A DNA stretch of 39,830 nt from the NCBI RefSeq assembly GCF_003970795.1, contig NZ_RWKW01000115.1, positions 1 to 39,830 on the forward strand, in the 5' to 3' direction. Of this stretch, positions 12,590 to 21,352 are shown piece by piece. Source of the DNA: Aquibium carbonis. Lineage in GTDB: Bacteria; Pseudomonadota; Alphaproteobacteria; Rhizobiales; Rhizobiaceae. The notes under the pieces were generated by a model. It saw only the letters and a list, made by a program, of their open reading frames with translations. It did not search any database and was not told the DNA's origin. Every line of letters starts with the position of its first letter. Position 1 is the stretch's first letter. The position numbers and the translations under genes were made by a program.

Positions 12590-13837
12590 TCAGACCGGCG
12601 CGTTCTGCGACCGGAAGAGGCGGCCCTTCTCGGCGATCAACGTCATGACGAGCGCGATGAGCGCGGCGAAGAAGTAGCCGCCGGCGAGCGGCGCCACCGT
12701 GCCGTCGAAGGCCTGGCCGATCAGCGCGCCGACCACGCCGCCGCCGACGGTCTGCAGGAAGCCCTGGACCGAGGATGCCGTTCCGGCGACATGGCCGAGA
12801 GGTTCCATGGCGAGCGCGTTGTAGTTGGCGCCGATCCAGGCGAACTGCATCATGGCGATCGCAAAGAGGGTCAGGAACAGCCAGAACGGTATCGGTCCGA
12901 GCAGGCTCAGCCCGAAGGACAGCGCGGTGACGGCGAGGAAGCCCAAAAGGGCGCCGTGTGCCAGCCTGCGCATGCCGAAGCGCCCGACCATGCGCGCGTT
13001 GAGGAAGGACGAGACCGCCATCAGGCCGGCCACCAGCGCGAAATAGAGCGGGAACATCTCGCCGACGTCGTAGATGCCGACATAGACCTGCTGAGCCGAG
13101 TTGATGAAGCCGAACAGGGCGCCGAACACGGCCGTCATCGCGATGGTGTAGCAGATCGCGACCCGCTCGGTCAGGACGATGCGGAAGGCCTCGAGGATGA
13201 CCTTGGCGGTGAAGGGGCGGCGCTGCGACAGGGGCAGCGTCTCGGGCAGGCGCAGCCCGGTCCAGATGGTGAAGGCGAGCGACATCACGCCGATGAACAC
13301 GAAGATCATCGGCCAGTCGGAAAACAGCATGATGAACTGGCCGATGCCCGGCGCGATGACCGGGATGACCATGAAGACCATGAAGACGAGCGACATCACC
13401 TCGGCCATGGCCCGCCCGCCATAGACGTCGCGCACCAGCGACACGGCGATGACCCGCGTGGCCGCTGCGCCCAGCCCCTGGACGAAGCGCATGACGAGAA
13501 GGATCGTGAAGCTCGGCGCGAACGCGCAGGCGAAAGCGGCCACCACGTAGACGCCAAGCCCGACCAGCAGCGGAATGCGCCTGCCGTAGCGATCGGAAAT
13601 CGGTCCGAACACCAGCTGCATGACACCAAAGCCGATCACATAGGCCGTGACGACCAGCTGTCGCGCGTTTTCGTCCTCGACCGCGAGGCTCATGCCGATC
13701 TGTTGCAGCGCGACCAGCATGATGTCGATCGCCAGCGCATTGAGCGCCATCAGACCGGCGGTGATCGCGATGAACTCCCAGCGCGGGATCGTCAGCAGAG
13801 GCGCCTTCGAGGGCGAGGGGGATACCGTCTGGTCCAT
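12590..13837 (-). CDS. Bcr/CflA-type multidrug efflux MFS transporter
   Basis: An inner-membrane drug:H+ antiporter of 415 residues with about 12 membrane helices. The MFS motif A between helices 2 and 3 is present as GPISDRYGRRIPL (78-90). The helix-4/5 motif region RFVQGLGAAATRVIAVSLVRD is typical of Bcr/CflA (DHA1) proteins. The substrate is not predictable. The frame is open from a TTG at 13867, but the ATG at 13837 (MDQTV) gives the usual short N-terminus. It lies downstream of grxD on the same strand, across a possible terminator. Confidence 0.88.
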   Translation of the reverse strand: MDQTVSPSPSKAPLLTIPRWEFIAITAGLMALNALAIDIMLVALQQIGMSLAVEDENARQLVVTAYVIGFGVMQLVFGPISDRYGRRIPLLVGLGVYVVAAFACAFAPSFTILLVMRFVQGLGAAATRVIAVSLVRDVYGGRAMAEVMSLVFMVFMVIPVIAPGIGQFIMLFSDWPMIFVFIGVMSLAFTIWTGLRLPETLPLSQRRPFTAKVILEAFRIVLTERVAICYTIAMTAVFGALFGFINSAQQVYVGIYDVGEMFPLYFALVAGLMAVSSFLNARMVGRFGMRRLAHGALLGFLAVTALSFGLSLLGPIPFWLFLTLFAIAMMQFAWIGANYNALAMEPLGHVAGTASSVQGFLQTVGGGVVGALIGQAFDGTVAPLAGGYFFAALIALVMTLIAEKGRLFRSQNAPV

Positions 13838-13939
13838 GGCGTCGTCGTCCAGATTCCACACAAACAAAAAAAGAAGACGCGCCGGCTTCGGCGCATCTTC
13901 GACTGATCGCCCCGAATGACTTCCGGGGTCCCTGTTTCT

Positions 13940-13964
13940 AAAACCGCGGCCGGCTGCCGCCGCG
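13940..13964 (-). terminator. Possible grxD terminator
   Basis: On the minus strand a 6-bp stem CGCGGC/GCCGCG with an 8-base loop is followed by GTTTT. It starts within 10 bases of the grxD stop and would close the purL-bolA-grxD unit. Confidence 0.5.
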
Positions 13965-13969
13965 TCGGG

Positions 13970-14305
13970 TCAGGCCGCGCCTTTGGTGCTCACGCCCTTC
14001 TCGTCGAGGAAGGTCTGCAACTCTCCGGCCTGAAACATCTCGCGGATGATGTCGCATCCGCCCACGAACTCGCCCTTGACGTAGAGCTGCGGGATCGTCG
14101 GCCACTGCGAGAATTCCTTGATGCCCTGGCGCAGCTCGTCGGAGGTCAGCACGTTGATGCCTTTGTAGTCGACGCCGACATAATCCAGGATCTGGACGAC
14201 CTGGCCCGAAAAGCCGCATTGCGGGAAGCCCGGCGTGCCCTTCATGAACAGGACGACGTCGTTGCCCTTGACCTCGTTGGCGATGAAATCTGTGATGGCG
14301 CTCAT
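13970..14305 (-). CDS. grxD: Monothiol glutaredoxin, Grx4/GrxD type
   Basis: A 111-residue CGFS-type glutaredoxin that carries and delivers [2Fe-2S] clusters together with BolA. The active-site motif CGFS has Cys30. The glutathione-binding segments WPTIPQLYV and GGCDI are present. The ATG at 14305 has AAGGA about 9 bases upstream. The frame is open for 26 more codons, but these do not resemble the family. It follows bolA (154-base gap) on the same strand; the physical link mirrors the known Grx4-BolA complex. Confidence 0.95.
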   Translation of the reverse strand: MSAITDFIANEVKGNDVVLFMKGTPGFPQCGFSGQVVQILDYVGVDYKGINVLTSDELRQGIKEFSQWPTIPQLYVKGEFVGGCDIIREMFQAGELQTFLDEKGVSTKGAA

Positions 14306-14458
14306 GGCTGAATGTCCTTCTCCGTCCGGTTCAAGGCCGGCGATGAAATGCGGGAACTCGTTGAGCCCTAGATAGAAGATCACCCGGTTCTTGTCGAGGC
14401 TGCGTGCCGCCGCGGCAGGGCTCGATCCTGAGTCCCGAGCCCCTGTCCGCCCTCGTCG

Positions 14459-14692
14459 TCAGTCGGGGATGCTGGTCTGCAACGCGAGCGCATGCAGCAC
14501 CCCGCCCATGTTTCCCTTGAGCGCATTGTAGACCATCTGGTGCTGTTGAACGCGCGACTTGCCGCGAAAGCTCTCGGCAACGACTTCGGCCGCGTAGTGA
14601 TCGCCGTCACCCGCCAGATCGCGGATCGTGACCCGTGCGTCGGGAATCGATTCCTTGATGAGCCTCTCTATGTCGCGGGCGTCCATTGGCAT
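14459..14692 (-). CDS. bolA: BolA family protein
   Basis: A 77-residue BolA protein. These proteins bind CGFS glutaredoxins through a shared [2Fe-2S] cluster and help in iron sensing or cluster transfer. Seen here are the N-terminal IERLIKESIPDA, the central DGDHYAAEVVAESF and the C-terminal segment HQMVYNALKGNMGG with the conserved cluster-ligand histidine region. The start ATG at 14692 overlaps the purL stop as TGATG and is preceded by GGAG 7 bases upstream, so it is translated by coupling to purL. Confidence 0.93.
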   Translation of the reverse strand: MPMDARDIERLIKESIPDARVTIRDLAGDGDHYAAEVVAESFRGKSRVQQHQMVYNALKGNMGGVLHALALQTSIPD

Positions 14693-17082
14693 CAGTGTGC
14701 TCCATCCATGAATTTCGGGAACCAGCCTTCGTGGGCGGCGATGAGGTCGGCCAGGCCAACGACGCGGCCGTCGCCGAGCTTCAGGGAATCGCCCCCGGTC
14801 GTTCCCACCCAGGGCGCGAATATACCGAGCGACCTTGCCTCGTTCCACACCTGGTTGATGTCGTCGCCATGCGGGTCGAGATCGATCTCGACGAGATAGC
14901 GTCCCTGATCCTCGCCGAAGAAGAACGGCACCGGATCGGCCTCGGCGGGACCGGGAAGCTCGCCGCCGATGCCGCCCGCCATCGCCATTTCGGCAAAGGC
15001 GACCGCGACGCCGCCATCCGACACGTCATGCACGGCGCTCGCCGTGCCGCGCAGGATCAGCGACCGGACGAAGTCGCCGACGCGCCGCTCCGCCGCCAGA
15101 TCGACGGGCGGGGGCGTCCCGTCGGAGCGCCCGAAGACCGTGCGGAGATAAGCGGACTGGCCGAGATGACCGTTGGCGAAGTCCTTGCGCGAACCGACCA
15201 GCAGCACGGCGCGTCCCGGCCTCTTGAAGCCGATGGTCGCCATCCTGTTCCAGTCGTCGATCAGGCCGACACCGGCGATGGTGGGGGTGGGCAGGATCGC
15301 CTTGCCGTTGGTCTCGTTGTAGAGCGAGACGTTGCCCGAGACGATCGGGAAGTCGAGAGCCCGGCAGGCTTCGCCGATCCCCTTGATCGCCTGAACGAGC
15401 TGGCCCATGATTTCGGGCCGCTCCGGATTGCCGAAATTGAGGTTGTCGGTCGCCGCCAGCGGCAAGGCGCCGGTGGCGGTGATGTTGCGCCAGCATTCGG
15501 CCACCGCCTGCTTTCCGCCCTCGAACGGATCGGCCTGGCAGTAGCGCGGATTGACGTCGGACGAGAAGGCGAGCGCCTTGGTGGGATGCCCATCGATGCG
15601 CACGACACCGGCGTCACCGCCGGGTCGCTGCAGGGAATTGCCCTGGATCAGCGTGTCGTACTGTTCCCAGACCCAGCGGCGCGACGACAGGTCGGGCGAA
15701 CCCAGAAGCGAAAGCAGCGCGTCCCCGAGATCGAAGGGGTCGCCGCGATATGTGCTCGCCGGAGGGGCGTCGCCGAGCCAGGGCCGGTCGAAGACGCGTT
15801 CCTCCTCCGATCGCCTGGCCATCCCGCCAGCGGCCGTCACGTCGCCGTCCATCTGGCGCGACAGGAGGTCGAGCGCCTCGTCGCTCATGCCGGGCCCGCC
15901 ATCGGCCTGCGGCAGCGGGGCAGGCACCGGCGGCGCCACCCAGGGCCGGTCATATTCGGGCGCCTGATCGCCGAGATCCTTGATCGGCAGGTTGGCGACT
16001 TCGTCGCCCTGGTGGAAGACGCGGAAGCGCAGATCGTCCGTCGTCTCGCCGACGATGGCGAAATCCAGTCCCCATTTGCGGAAGATCGCCTCGGCCACGG
16101 CGCGCAGCTCGGGCTTGAGCACCATGAGCATGCGCTCCTGGCTTTCCGACAGCATCATCTCGTAGGCCGACATGCGCTCCTCGCGCACGGGAACCTTGTC
16201 GAGATCGAGCCGGATGCCGAGATCGCCCTTGGCGCCCATCTCGACGGCCGAGCAGGTGAGGCCGGCCGCGCCCATGTCCTGGATGGCGATGACGGCGCCG
16301 GAGGCCATCAGTTCCAGGCAGGCTTCGAGCAGGCACTTCTCGGTGAACGGATCGCCGACCTGCACGGTCGGGCGCTTCTCCTCGATCTGGTCGTCGAACT
16401 CGGCCGAGGCCATGGTCGCGCCGCCGACGCCGTCGCGGCCGGTCTTGGCGCCGAGATAGACGACGGGCAGGCCGACCCCCTTGGCCTGGGACAGGAATAT
16501 CGCGTCGGTCCTGGCGATGCCGGCAGCAAAGGCGTTGACGAGGATGTTGCCGTTGTAGGCGGCGTCGAACTGCACCTCGCCGCCGACGGTGGGCACGCCG
16601 AAGGCATTGCCGTAGCCGCCGACGCCAGCCACGACGCCCGAAACGAGATGGCGCGTCCGGGGATGGTCGGGCTCGCCGAAGCGCAGGGCGTTCATCGCCG
16701 CGATCGGCCGCGCGCCCATGGTGAACACGTCGCGAAGAATGCCACCGACGCCGGTCGCCGCGCCCTGGTAGGGTTCGATGTAGGACGGGTGGTTGTGGCT
16801 TTCCATCTTGAAGACGACGCAATCGCCGTCGCCGATATCGACGACGCCGGCATTTTCGCCCGGCCCCTGGATGACCCGCGCGCCGGTGGTCGGCAGCGTC
16901 TTCAGCCACTTCTTGGACGACTTGTAGGAGCAGTGCTCGTTCCACATCGCCGAGAAGATGCCGAGTTCGGTGAAAGACGGTTCCCGGCCGATCAGATCGA
17001 GAATTCGCTGGTATTCGTCCGGCTTCAGCCCGTGCGAAGCGACGAGCTCGGGCGTGATCGGGACGGTGTTCGGGATGGTCAT
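14692..17082 (-). CDS. purL: Phosphoribosylformylglycinamidine synthase, large subunit
   Basis: PurL converts FGAR to FGAM in purine synthesis, using ammonia from PurQ, with PurS as the bridging subunit. It is the small-type PurL: no glutaminase domain is fused. Motifs include [17 protein letters not shown], the [10 protein letters not shown] loop and, in the second half, GNVSLYNET and VHDVSDGG. At 796 residues it is about 50 longer than the roughly 740 I expect in rhizobia. The excess lies in the linker at about residues 378-435, where a DRPW-containing segment occurs twice. The ATG at 17082 begins [10 protein letters not shown]; the open frame upstream is not PurL-like. purQ and purS lie about 7 kb away. 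Confidence 0.96.
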   Translation of the reverse strand: MTIPNTVPITPELVASHGLKPDEYQRILDLIGREPSFTELGIFSAMWNEHCSYKSSKKWLKTLPTTGARVIQGPGENAGVVDIGDGDCVVFKMESHNHPSYIEPYQGAATGVGGILRDVFTMGARPIAAMNALRFGEPDHPRTRHLVSGVVAGVGGYGNAFGVPTVGGEVQFDAAYNGNILVNAFAAGIARTDAIFLSQAKGVGLPVVYLGAKTGRDGVGGATMASAEFDDQIEEKRPTVQVGDPFTEKCLLEACLELMASGAVIAIQDMGAAGLTCSAVEMGAKGDLGIRLDLDKVPVREERMSAYEMMLSESQERMLMVLKPELRAVAEAIFRKWGLDFAIVGETTDDLRFRVFHQGDEVANLPIKDLGDQAPEYDRPWVAPPVPAPLPQADGGPGMSDEALDLLSRQMDGDVTAAGGMARRSEEERVFDRPWLGDAPPASTYRGDPFDLGDALLSLLGSPDLSSRRWVWEQYDTLIQGNSLQRPGGDAGVVRIDGHPTKALAFSSDVNPRYCQADPFEGGKQAVAECWRNITATGALPLAATDNLNFGNPERPEIMGQLVQAIKGIGEACRALDFPIVSGNVSLYNETNGKAILPTPTIAGVGLIDDWNRMATIGFKRPGRAVLLVGSRKDFANGHLGQSAYLRTVFGRSDGTPPPVDLAAERRVGDFVRSLILRGTASAVHDVSDGGVAVAFAEMAMAGGIGGELPGPAEADPVPFFFGEDQGRYLVEIDLDPHGDDINQVWNEARSLGIFAPWVGTTGGDSLKLGDGRVVGLADLIAAHEGWFPKFMDGAH

Positions 17083-17197
17083 GGCGGGCCCTGTCGTAGT
17101 GTGGCGCGGTCTTTGCGCTGCATAGCGCAAGCCGGCGGAGGATGACACCTGTGCGGCGCGGAAATATGGGGGCGGCCTCCACCCGGGACCAATGTCG

Positions 17198-18427
17198 TCA
17201 GTCCCTCCGCATCGAGGCCTTGCGCTGCGACAGGAAGGCGCGAATCGCCGGATCGGTGGAGAGAGCGGTGGCGCGGTCATAGGCGAGCCGGGCCCCTTCG
17301 ACGTCGCCCTTGCCCCGAAGAAGATGGGCCCGCACCGCCCACCAGGGCTGGTAGCCGGTCGTGCGATCCCGCGGAATGTCGTCGAGCAGGGCCAGCGCCT
17401 CCTCGCCCCGTCCCGTTTCGCCCAGCGCGGCGGCCAGTCCGGTCACCGCTCCGATGCTCGGATGCAGCGACACCAGACCGCGGTAGAGCGCCGCGATCCC
17501 GGTCCAGTCTGTCGGATTGCCGCGTCGGCGATCCGCATGCGCCGCCTGGATCGCCGCCTCGATCTGATACCGGCCGAGCGACGCGTTCGGGATCGCAAGC
17601 CGCATGGCGAGATCGGCATCGTCCAGCATCCGCGCGTTCCACAGGTTCGGGTCCTGCTCGTCGAGAGGGATGAAGGCGCCGTCGGGGCCGGTGCGGGCGG
17701 GGCGACGCGCCTCCGCATAGAGCATCAGGGCGAGCAGCGCCTGGGCCTCGGCCTGGCGGGGCATCTCGCTTGCAAGCACGCTGCCGAGCCAGATCGCCTC
17801 GCTGGCGAGAGGTGCCCCCTTGGCGTCGCCGGCGGAGTGTCCTTCGGCGCCGACCGTGTAGGCGGCATAGATCGCGTCGAGCACGTGATCGAGCCGCGCC
17901 TCGAATTCGTCGGGCGAGGGCAGCGCGAAGCCGATGCCGGCGGCCTCGATCTTGGCGCGGGCGCGCGTCAGGCGCTGGCCGAGCGTCCCCGGCGAGATCA
18001 GGAACGCACCCGACATGCGGCGGGCATCCAGGCCGAGCACCACCTGCAGCATGAGCGGCGTGCGGATGGATGCGGCTATGGCCGGATGTGCGCAGACGAA
18101 GAGGAGGTTGAGCAGATGGTCGGGCATCGTCCCGCGGGTCCTGTCGGCCCGCTCCTCTTCCAGCCGGACGAGATGCGACTGCGCGGTCGCGGCCACGCGG
18201 TCATGGCGCCTGGCGTCGCTCAGCCGGTTCCTCGCCGCCGTCACCAGCCACGCCTCGGGTTTCTCGGGAATGCCGCGCACCGGCCAGGTCTCCAGCGCGC
18301 GCAGCAGCGCGTCCGACAAGGCGTCGGCGGCCATCTGGACGCTCCCCGTGCGCATGGCCAGGGTGGCGACGAGCCTGCCGTAGGACAGGCGCGCCACTCG
18401 CTCGACTTCGGCCGCAGCCGCTGTCAC
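17198..18427 (-). CDS. ECF sigma factor with C-terminal TPR-like extension (ECF42 type)
   Basis: A 409-residue protein. The N-terminal half has sigma region 2 ([16 protein letters not shown], then [20 protein letters not shown]) and a region-4 helix-turn-helix (around [19 protein letters not shown]). The C-terminal half is a helical repeat extension of about 220 residues ([46 protein letters not shown]). This layout, next to a DGPF/YCII protein, matches the ECF42 group, whose C-terminal extension is needed for activity and which lacks a classical anti-sigma factor. The GTG start at 18427 overlaps the DGPF stop as GTGA, so translation is coupled. No anti-sigma gene is nearby. Confidence 0.88.
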   Translation of the reverse strand: MTAAAAEVERVARLSYGRLVATLAMRTGSVQMAADALSDALLRALETWPVRGIPEKPEAWLVTAARNRLSDARRHDRVAATAQSHLVRLEEERADRTRGTMPDHLLNLLFVCAHPAIAASIRTPLMLQVVLGLDARRMSGAFLISPGTLGQRLTRARAKIEAAGIGFALPSPDEFEARLDHVLDAIYAAYTVGAEGHSAGDAKGAPLASEAIWLGSVLASEMPRQAEAQALLALMLYAEARRPARTGPDGAFIPLDEQDPNLWNARMLDDADLAMRLAIPNASLGRYQIEAAIQAAHADRRRGNPTDWTGIAALYRGLVSLHPSIGAVTGLAAALGETGRGEEALALLDDIPRDRTTGYQPWWAVRAHLLRGKGDVEGARLAYDRATALSTDPAIRAFLSQRKASMRRD

Positions 18428-18780
18428 GCGGCCCCTCGCATCACCACGGGGCGCAGTTCGACCGCTCCGGACGCCGCCGCCGGGTTGCGCGCGGCCCATT
18501 CCAGCGCCGTGTCGAGGTCCGGGACCTCGATGATGTAATAGCCGCCGAGATGTTCCTTGCTCGCGGCATAGGGGCCGTCCTGGATATCGCGCATCTCGCC
18601 GCGGATGCGCAGCGTGGTGGCCGTATGGGGCGGGTGGAGGGCATTGCCGCCGACGAGGATGCCGGCCTCCACCAGCGCCTTCGTGTAGGCGCCCCAGAGT
18701 TCGCCGTCGGCCGCGGCGCGGACCGCATCGGCATCCGCGTACTCGGTCGGCGAGGTGTAGTTGAGGATCATGTACTGCAT
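18424..18780 (-). CDS. DGPF/YCII-domain protein
   Basis: A 118-residue single-domain YCII-related protein with the hallmark DGPYAASKE (the DGPF motif) and the YYIIEVPDLDTALEWA segment. These proteins are the usual genetic partners of ECF42 sigma factors. Their biochemical role is unsettled and no enzymatic activity is claimed here. The ATG at 18780 has GGAGG 9 bases upstream. The gene begins 18 bases after the secreted protein gene and overlaps the sigma gene by 4 bases, so all three form one transcription unit. Confidence 0.9.
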   Translation of the reverse strand: MQYMILNYTSPTEYADADAVRAAADGELWGAYTKALVEAGILVGGNALHPPHTATTLRIRGEMRDIQDGPYAASKEHLGGYYIIEVPDLDTALEWAARNPAAASGAVELRPVVMRGAA

Positions 18781-18798
18781 GTTGCCGTTCCTCCGGTT

Positions 18799-19389
18799 TC
18801 AGCGGGCGACGACTGCGGGCAGCAGCGCGGTCGGCGTGCGGTCGGCGCTGCACATGTCGTTGTCCGCCGGACGGACGCCGAAATGCAGACCCTCGGCGGA
18901 CAAGGCCAGGATATCATGGTCTTCTCCGCAGTCCGCGACCGGCTTCCACGCCGCGCAGCCGCTGCCGGAGATGTCCGTCTCGAGATTGAGGGTGAGGCCG
19001 CACGCAGCCATGGCCATGCCCGCGACGATCTCGGGCACGTCGGTGAGCAGGGTGACGTGCTTCCACTCTTCGCCGAAGACGGTCCGGAAGGCGCCCGGCA
19101 CGTCGGCCGACGGTTCGCCCACGGTGAAGGCGCCGCCGGTGCGGAACTGGAACGTCCGCATCGTCATCTGGGGGTCGAGGGCATGGGTGAAGATCAGGCT
19201 CCACCGGCCGTCCCGGAACACGAACTCGCGCGTGCCGAAGCCGCCGTACCAGGGCTCGACGGCCGGGCTGACATAGGTGCCGCGCAGCGACTGCAGCGCG
19301 GACCGGTCGGCGGGTTCGGCCGTACCGCCGGCCGAGAGGGTCGCAAGCAGCGCGACGGCGGAAGACGTCGTGACGAACAAGGCTTTCAT
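18799..19389 (-). CDS. Secreted protein of unknown function, first gene of the sigma operon
   Basis: A 196-residue protein with a Sec signal peptide (MKALFVTTSSAVALLATLSAGG) and no lipobox. The mature part is beta-rich (TREFVFRDGRWSLIFTHAL, MTMRTFQFRTGGAFTVGE) and has four cysteines in its C-terminal half (ACGL, GCAAW, DCGED, MCSAD) that could form disulfides in the periplasm. I do not recognise the family. AAGGAG lies 6 bases before the ATG. It sits 18 bases ahead of the DGPF gene and just downstream of an ECF-like promoter, so it may be an output of, or a sensor for, the sigma factor. Confidence 0.75.
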   Translation of the reverse strand: MKALFVTTSSAVALLATLSAGGTAEPADRSALQSLRGTYVSPAVEPWYGGFGTREFVFRDGRWSLIFTHALDPQMTMRTFQFRTGGAFTVGEPSADVPGAFRTVFGEEWKHVTLLTDVPEIVAGMAMAACGLTLNLETDISGSGCAAWKPVADCGEDHDILALSAEGLHFGVRPADNDMCSADRTPTALLPAVVAR

Positions 19390-19438
19390 GGCTTTCTCCT
19401 TCGATCGAGGGCGCCCCTACCGGCGCCGACATCCCGAA

Positions 19439-19462
19439 GACGATCCAACCTCCCGCGATTCC
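19439..19462 (-). promoter_or_regulatory. Candidate ECF-sigma promoter of the three-gene sigma operon
   Basis: Reading the minus strand, GGAA (19462-19459) and CGTC (19442-19439) are 16 bases apart. This resembles the GGAA/CGT pattern of many ECF promoters. The expected start is near 19432, about 40 bases before the ATG at 19389. Spacing is one base shorter than the usual EcfG form, and ECF42 factors may prefer a different -35, so the controlling sigma factor is open. Confidence 0.4.
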
Positions 19463-19511
19463 TACACGAGCCCGCGGAGCCGCGGGAAAAATCTGCGCGG
19501 GCGCCTGTCTT

Positions 19512-20924
19512 CTAGCCGAAGCTGTCGTGGCCGGCGATGCCGCCCTCGAGAACGCGGCGGATGGTCTCGAAGCCGCGCTTCACGTCCTCGCGGGATGGAA
19601 TGGACGAGAAACCGACGCGAATCCGGTGATGGGTGCGGTCGGTGCGGGTCGGCTTGTACTCGTCCTCCTCGTCGACCAGGACGCCTTCTTCGAGGGCCGC
19701 CCGCCGGAACAGGCCCGACAGCCAGGGTTCGGGCAGCTTCATCCACAGGAAGGGGATGTCGGGACGCGACGCGAAGTCGCTGCCCTGAAAGATGGTCCTC
19801 GCGATCGCCTCGCGCGCGGCGGTTTCCGCCCGGACAGACCGGCGGATCGTGTTGGCTTCACCGGACAGGACCAGACGCGCCGCCGTTTCCGTCAGCAGGT
19901 AGTTCGGCAAGCTGCCGCTTACCATGCGGCTGGCCGTGTGCACGCGCTGGGCGGTGTGCGGCGGACAGGCGACCCATCCGGCCCGAAGACCGGCCGCCAC
20001 GCTTTTCGACAGGCTGCCGACATGGAAGGTTCGTTCGGGGGCCAGCAGGACCAGCGGCCCGGGGGCCCCGTCCACGAGATTGCCGAACACCATGTCCTCG
20101 ATCAGCCAGACATTGTGTCGCCGGGCGATGCCGACGATCTCGGCCAGGCGGTCCTCCGGCAAGGTCGCCAGGGTCGGGTTGTGCAGGCCGGGCATGAGGA
20201 AGGCCAGTTTCGGATGCTGCTGGGCGCAGACATGCTCGAAGTCCTCCGGGATCATGCCCTCCGAATCGATCTCGACCAGCACCGGACGCCGGCCGATCAG
20301 GGCCGCGCTGCGCGCGATCGACGAATAGGTCAGGGTTTCGAAGACGATGCGGTCGCCCGGCGACGTCATGGCGGCAATCACGGCCATGATGGCGGCATGG
20401 GCGCCCGCCGTCGGCACGATCGCGTCCGTCTCCGGCTCCCATCCGGGCCGGGACAGCCAGGCGCGACCGGCCTCCAGCCAGGAGGGCAGGGGCTGGCGAA
20501 CGTAGTCGAGGAGGTCGCCGGCATGATCGCGGGCGATGCGCGCGGCGACCTCGGCGATCACCCGGGCCTGCCCGACGTCGGGCGCGGCAGTCGAATCCAT
20601 TCGGAGCTTTCCCGGCGTCGGCGCAAAACGGGTGCCGCCGAAGACCTCAGGCTGCGGCTGCCGGGACGGTTCCTCGCTGCTGCCGAGAACGAAGGTTCCC
20701 CGGCCGACCTCGCCCGAGACCAGTCCCCGCTCGCGGACGAGGGCGTAGGCGCGACCGACGGTCCCGATCGTCACGCCGAGATCGAAAGCGAGGTTTCGTT
20801 GCGGCGGAAGTTTCACGCCCGCTGGAAGCGCCCCGGCGGCGATATCCGCTTCGATGCGGTCGGCCAGCCGGACATAGATCGGTCCGGCGCCATCGGACAA
20901 GGAGGGCAGCCAATTTGTCATCAT
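19512..20924 (-). CDS. MocR-family regulator (GntR DNA-binding domain plus aminotransferase-like domain)
   Basis: A 470-residue transcription factor. The N-terminal winged helix-turn-helix (about residues 1-80) has LPPQRNLAFDLGVTIGTVGR and RGLVSGEVGRGTFVLG. The remainder is a fold-type I aminotransferase domain with the PLP-lysine in SLSKS (Lys307) and the PGLHNPT segment. MocR proteins use PLP or an amino-compound adduct as effector and seldom act as enzymes. The gene is divergent from a DUF1127 gene. A perfect palindrome covers its own two start codons (ATGATG at 20924-20919), which implies autoregulation. The open frame continues far upstream but is not GntR-like. Confidence 0.92.
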   Translation of the reverse strand: MMTNWLPSLSDGAGPIYVRLADRIEADIAAGALPAGVKLPPQRNLAFDLGVTIGTVGRAYALVRERGLVSGEVGRGTFVLGSSEEPSRQPQPEVFGGTRFAPTPGKLRMDSTAAPDVGQARVIAEVAARIARDHAGDLLDYVRQPLPSWLEAGRAWLSRPGWEPETDAIVPTAGAHAAIMAVIAAMTSPGDRIVFETLTYSSIARSAALIGRRPVLVEIDSEGMIPEDFEHVCAQQHPKLAFLMPGLHNPTLATLPEDRLAEIVGIARRHNVWLIEDMVFGNLVDGAPGPLVLLAPERTFHVGSLSKSVAAGLRAGWVACPPHTAQRVHTASRMVSGSLPNYLLTETAARLVLSGEANTIRRSVRAETAAREAIARTIFQGSDFASRPDIPFLWMKLPEPWLSGLFRRAALEEGVLVDEEDEYKPTRTDRTHHRIRVGFSSIPSREDVKRGFETIRRVLEGGIAGHDSFG

Positions 20925-20992
20925 GACAATTCTGTAGATTGTCACCCTCCACCTGTCAATGCATACAGACCCGGACAATGGCGAGTGACAAT
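20915..20992. promoter_or_regulatory. Operator-like cluster of TTGTCA half-sites between the MocR and DUF1127 genes
   Basis: The 15-base perfect palindrome TTGTCAT-C-ATGACAA (20915-20929) lies over the MocR start codons. Further half-sites follow: TTGTCA at 20939-20944, TGTCAAT at 20954-20960, GGACAAT at 20973-20979 and TGACAAT at 20986-20992. Six related half-sites in under 80 bases of intergenic DNA strongly suggest a binding array for the divergently encoded regulator. Confidence 0.65.
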
Positions 20993-21012
20993 TTCGGGAA
21001 AGCGATGAAGCA

Positions 21013-21243
21013 ATGAGTACAATAGAGACAATGCGGCCGACCAGTGCGCCGAGGATCCGGCCGGCGACGAGCGCGACGGGGATCTCCTTCTCGTTGTCGG
21101 GCCTGGTCGGCCGTGTCCGACTGGCCATGGAACGCGGGCGGCAGCGGCGCGACCTCCTCGAACTGACGGATCGGGAACTGCGCGACATCGGGCTGACCCG
21201 GCGGCAGGCCTTGCGCGAAGCGGCGAGGCCGTTCTGGGACTGA
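21013..21243 (+). CDS. DUF1127 (YjiS-like) small protein
   Basis: A 76-residue protein. The C-terminal half is a clear DUF1127 domain (RQRRDLLELTDRELRDIGLT, RRQALREAARPFW). The N-terminal part is Ser/Thr/Pro-rich. Small DUF1127 proteins in alphaproteobacteria have been linked to RNA binding, phosphate/carbon balance and small-RNA maturation, and longer ones to stress. This one's role is unknown. It is divergent from the MocR gene and downstream of the TTGTCA array, so it is the most likely regulated target. The ribosome binding site before the ATG is weak. Confidence 0.85.
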   Translation: MSTIETMRPTSAPRIRPATSATGISFSLSGLVGRVRLAMERGRQRRDLLELTDRELRDIGLTRRQALREAARPFWD

Positions 21244-21352
21244 GCCGGCGGGTGGTCCGCCTCCGGCCTTGCCAAGTGCTTTGCCCGTGCGGTACCGCAC
21301 GGACGCAACAGGTTTCAACCGGCACGAGGGGCAGCGTCCCCGGCAGGACCCC

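Noticed and set aside
14686-17145. An open frame of more than 800 codons on the plus strand opposite purL
   Set aside because: It is fully antisense to purL, has no recognisable domain, and shows typical shadow composition.
19468-19490. Hairpin CCCGCGG/CCGCGGG next to an A/T run as a terminator of the MocR gene
   Set aside because: The T-run precedes the stem in the direction of transcription, so it cannot act as an intrinsic terminator.
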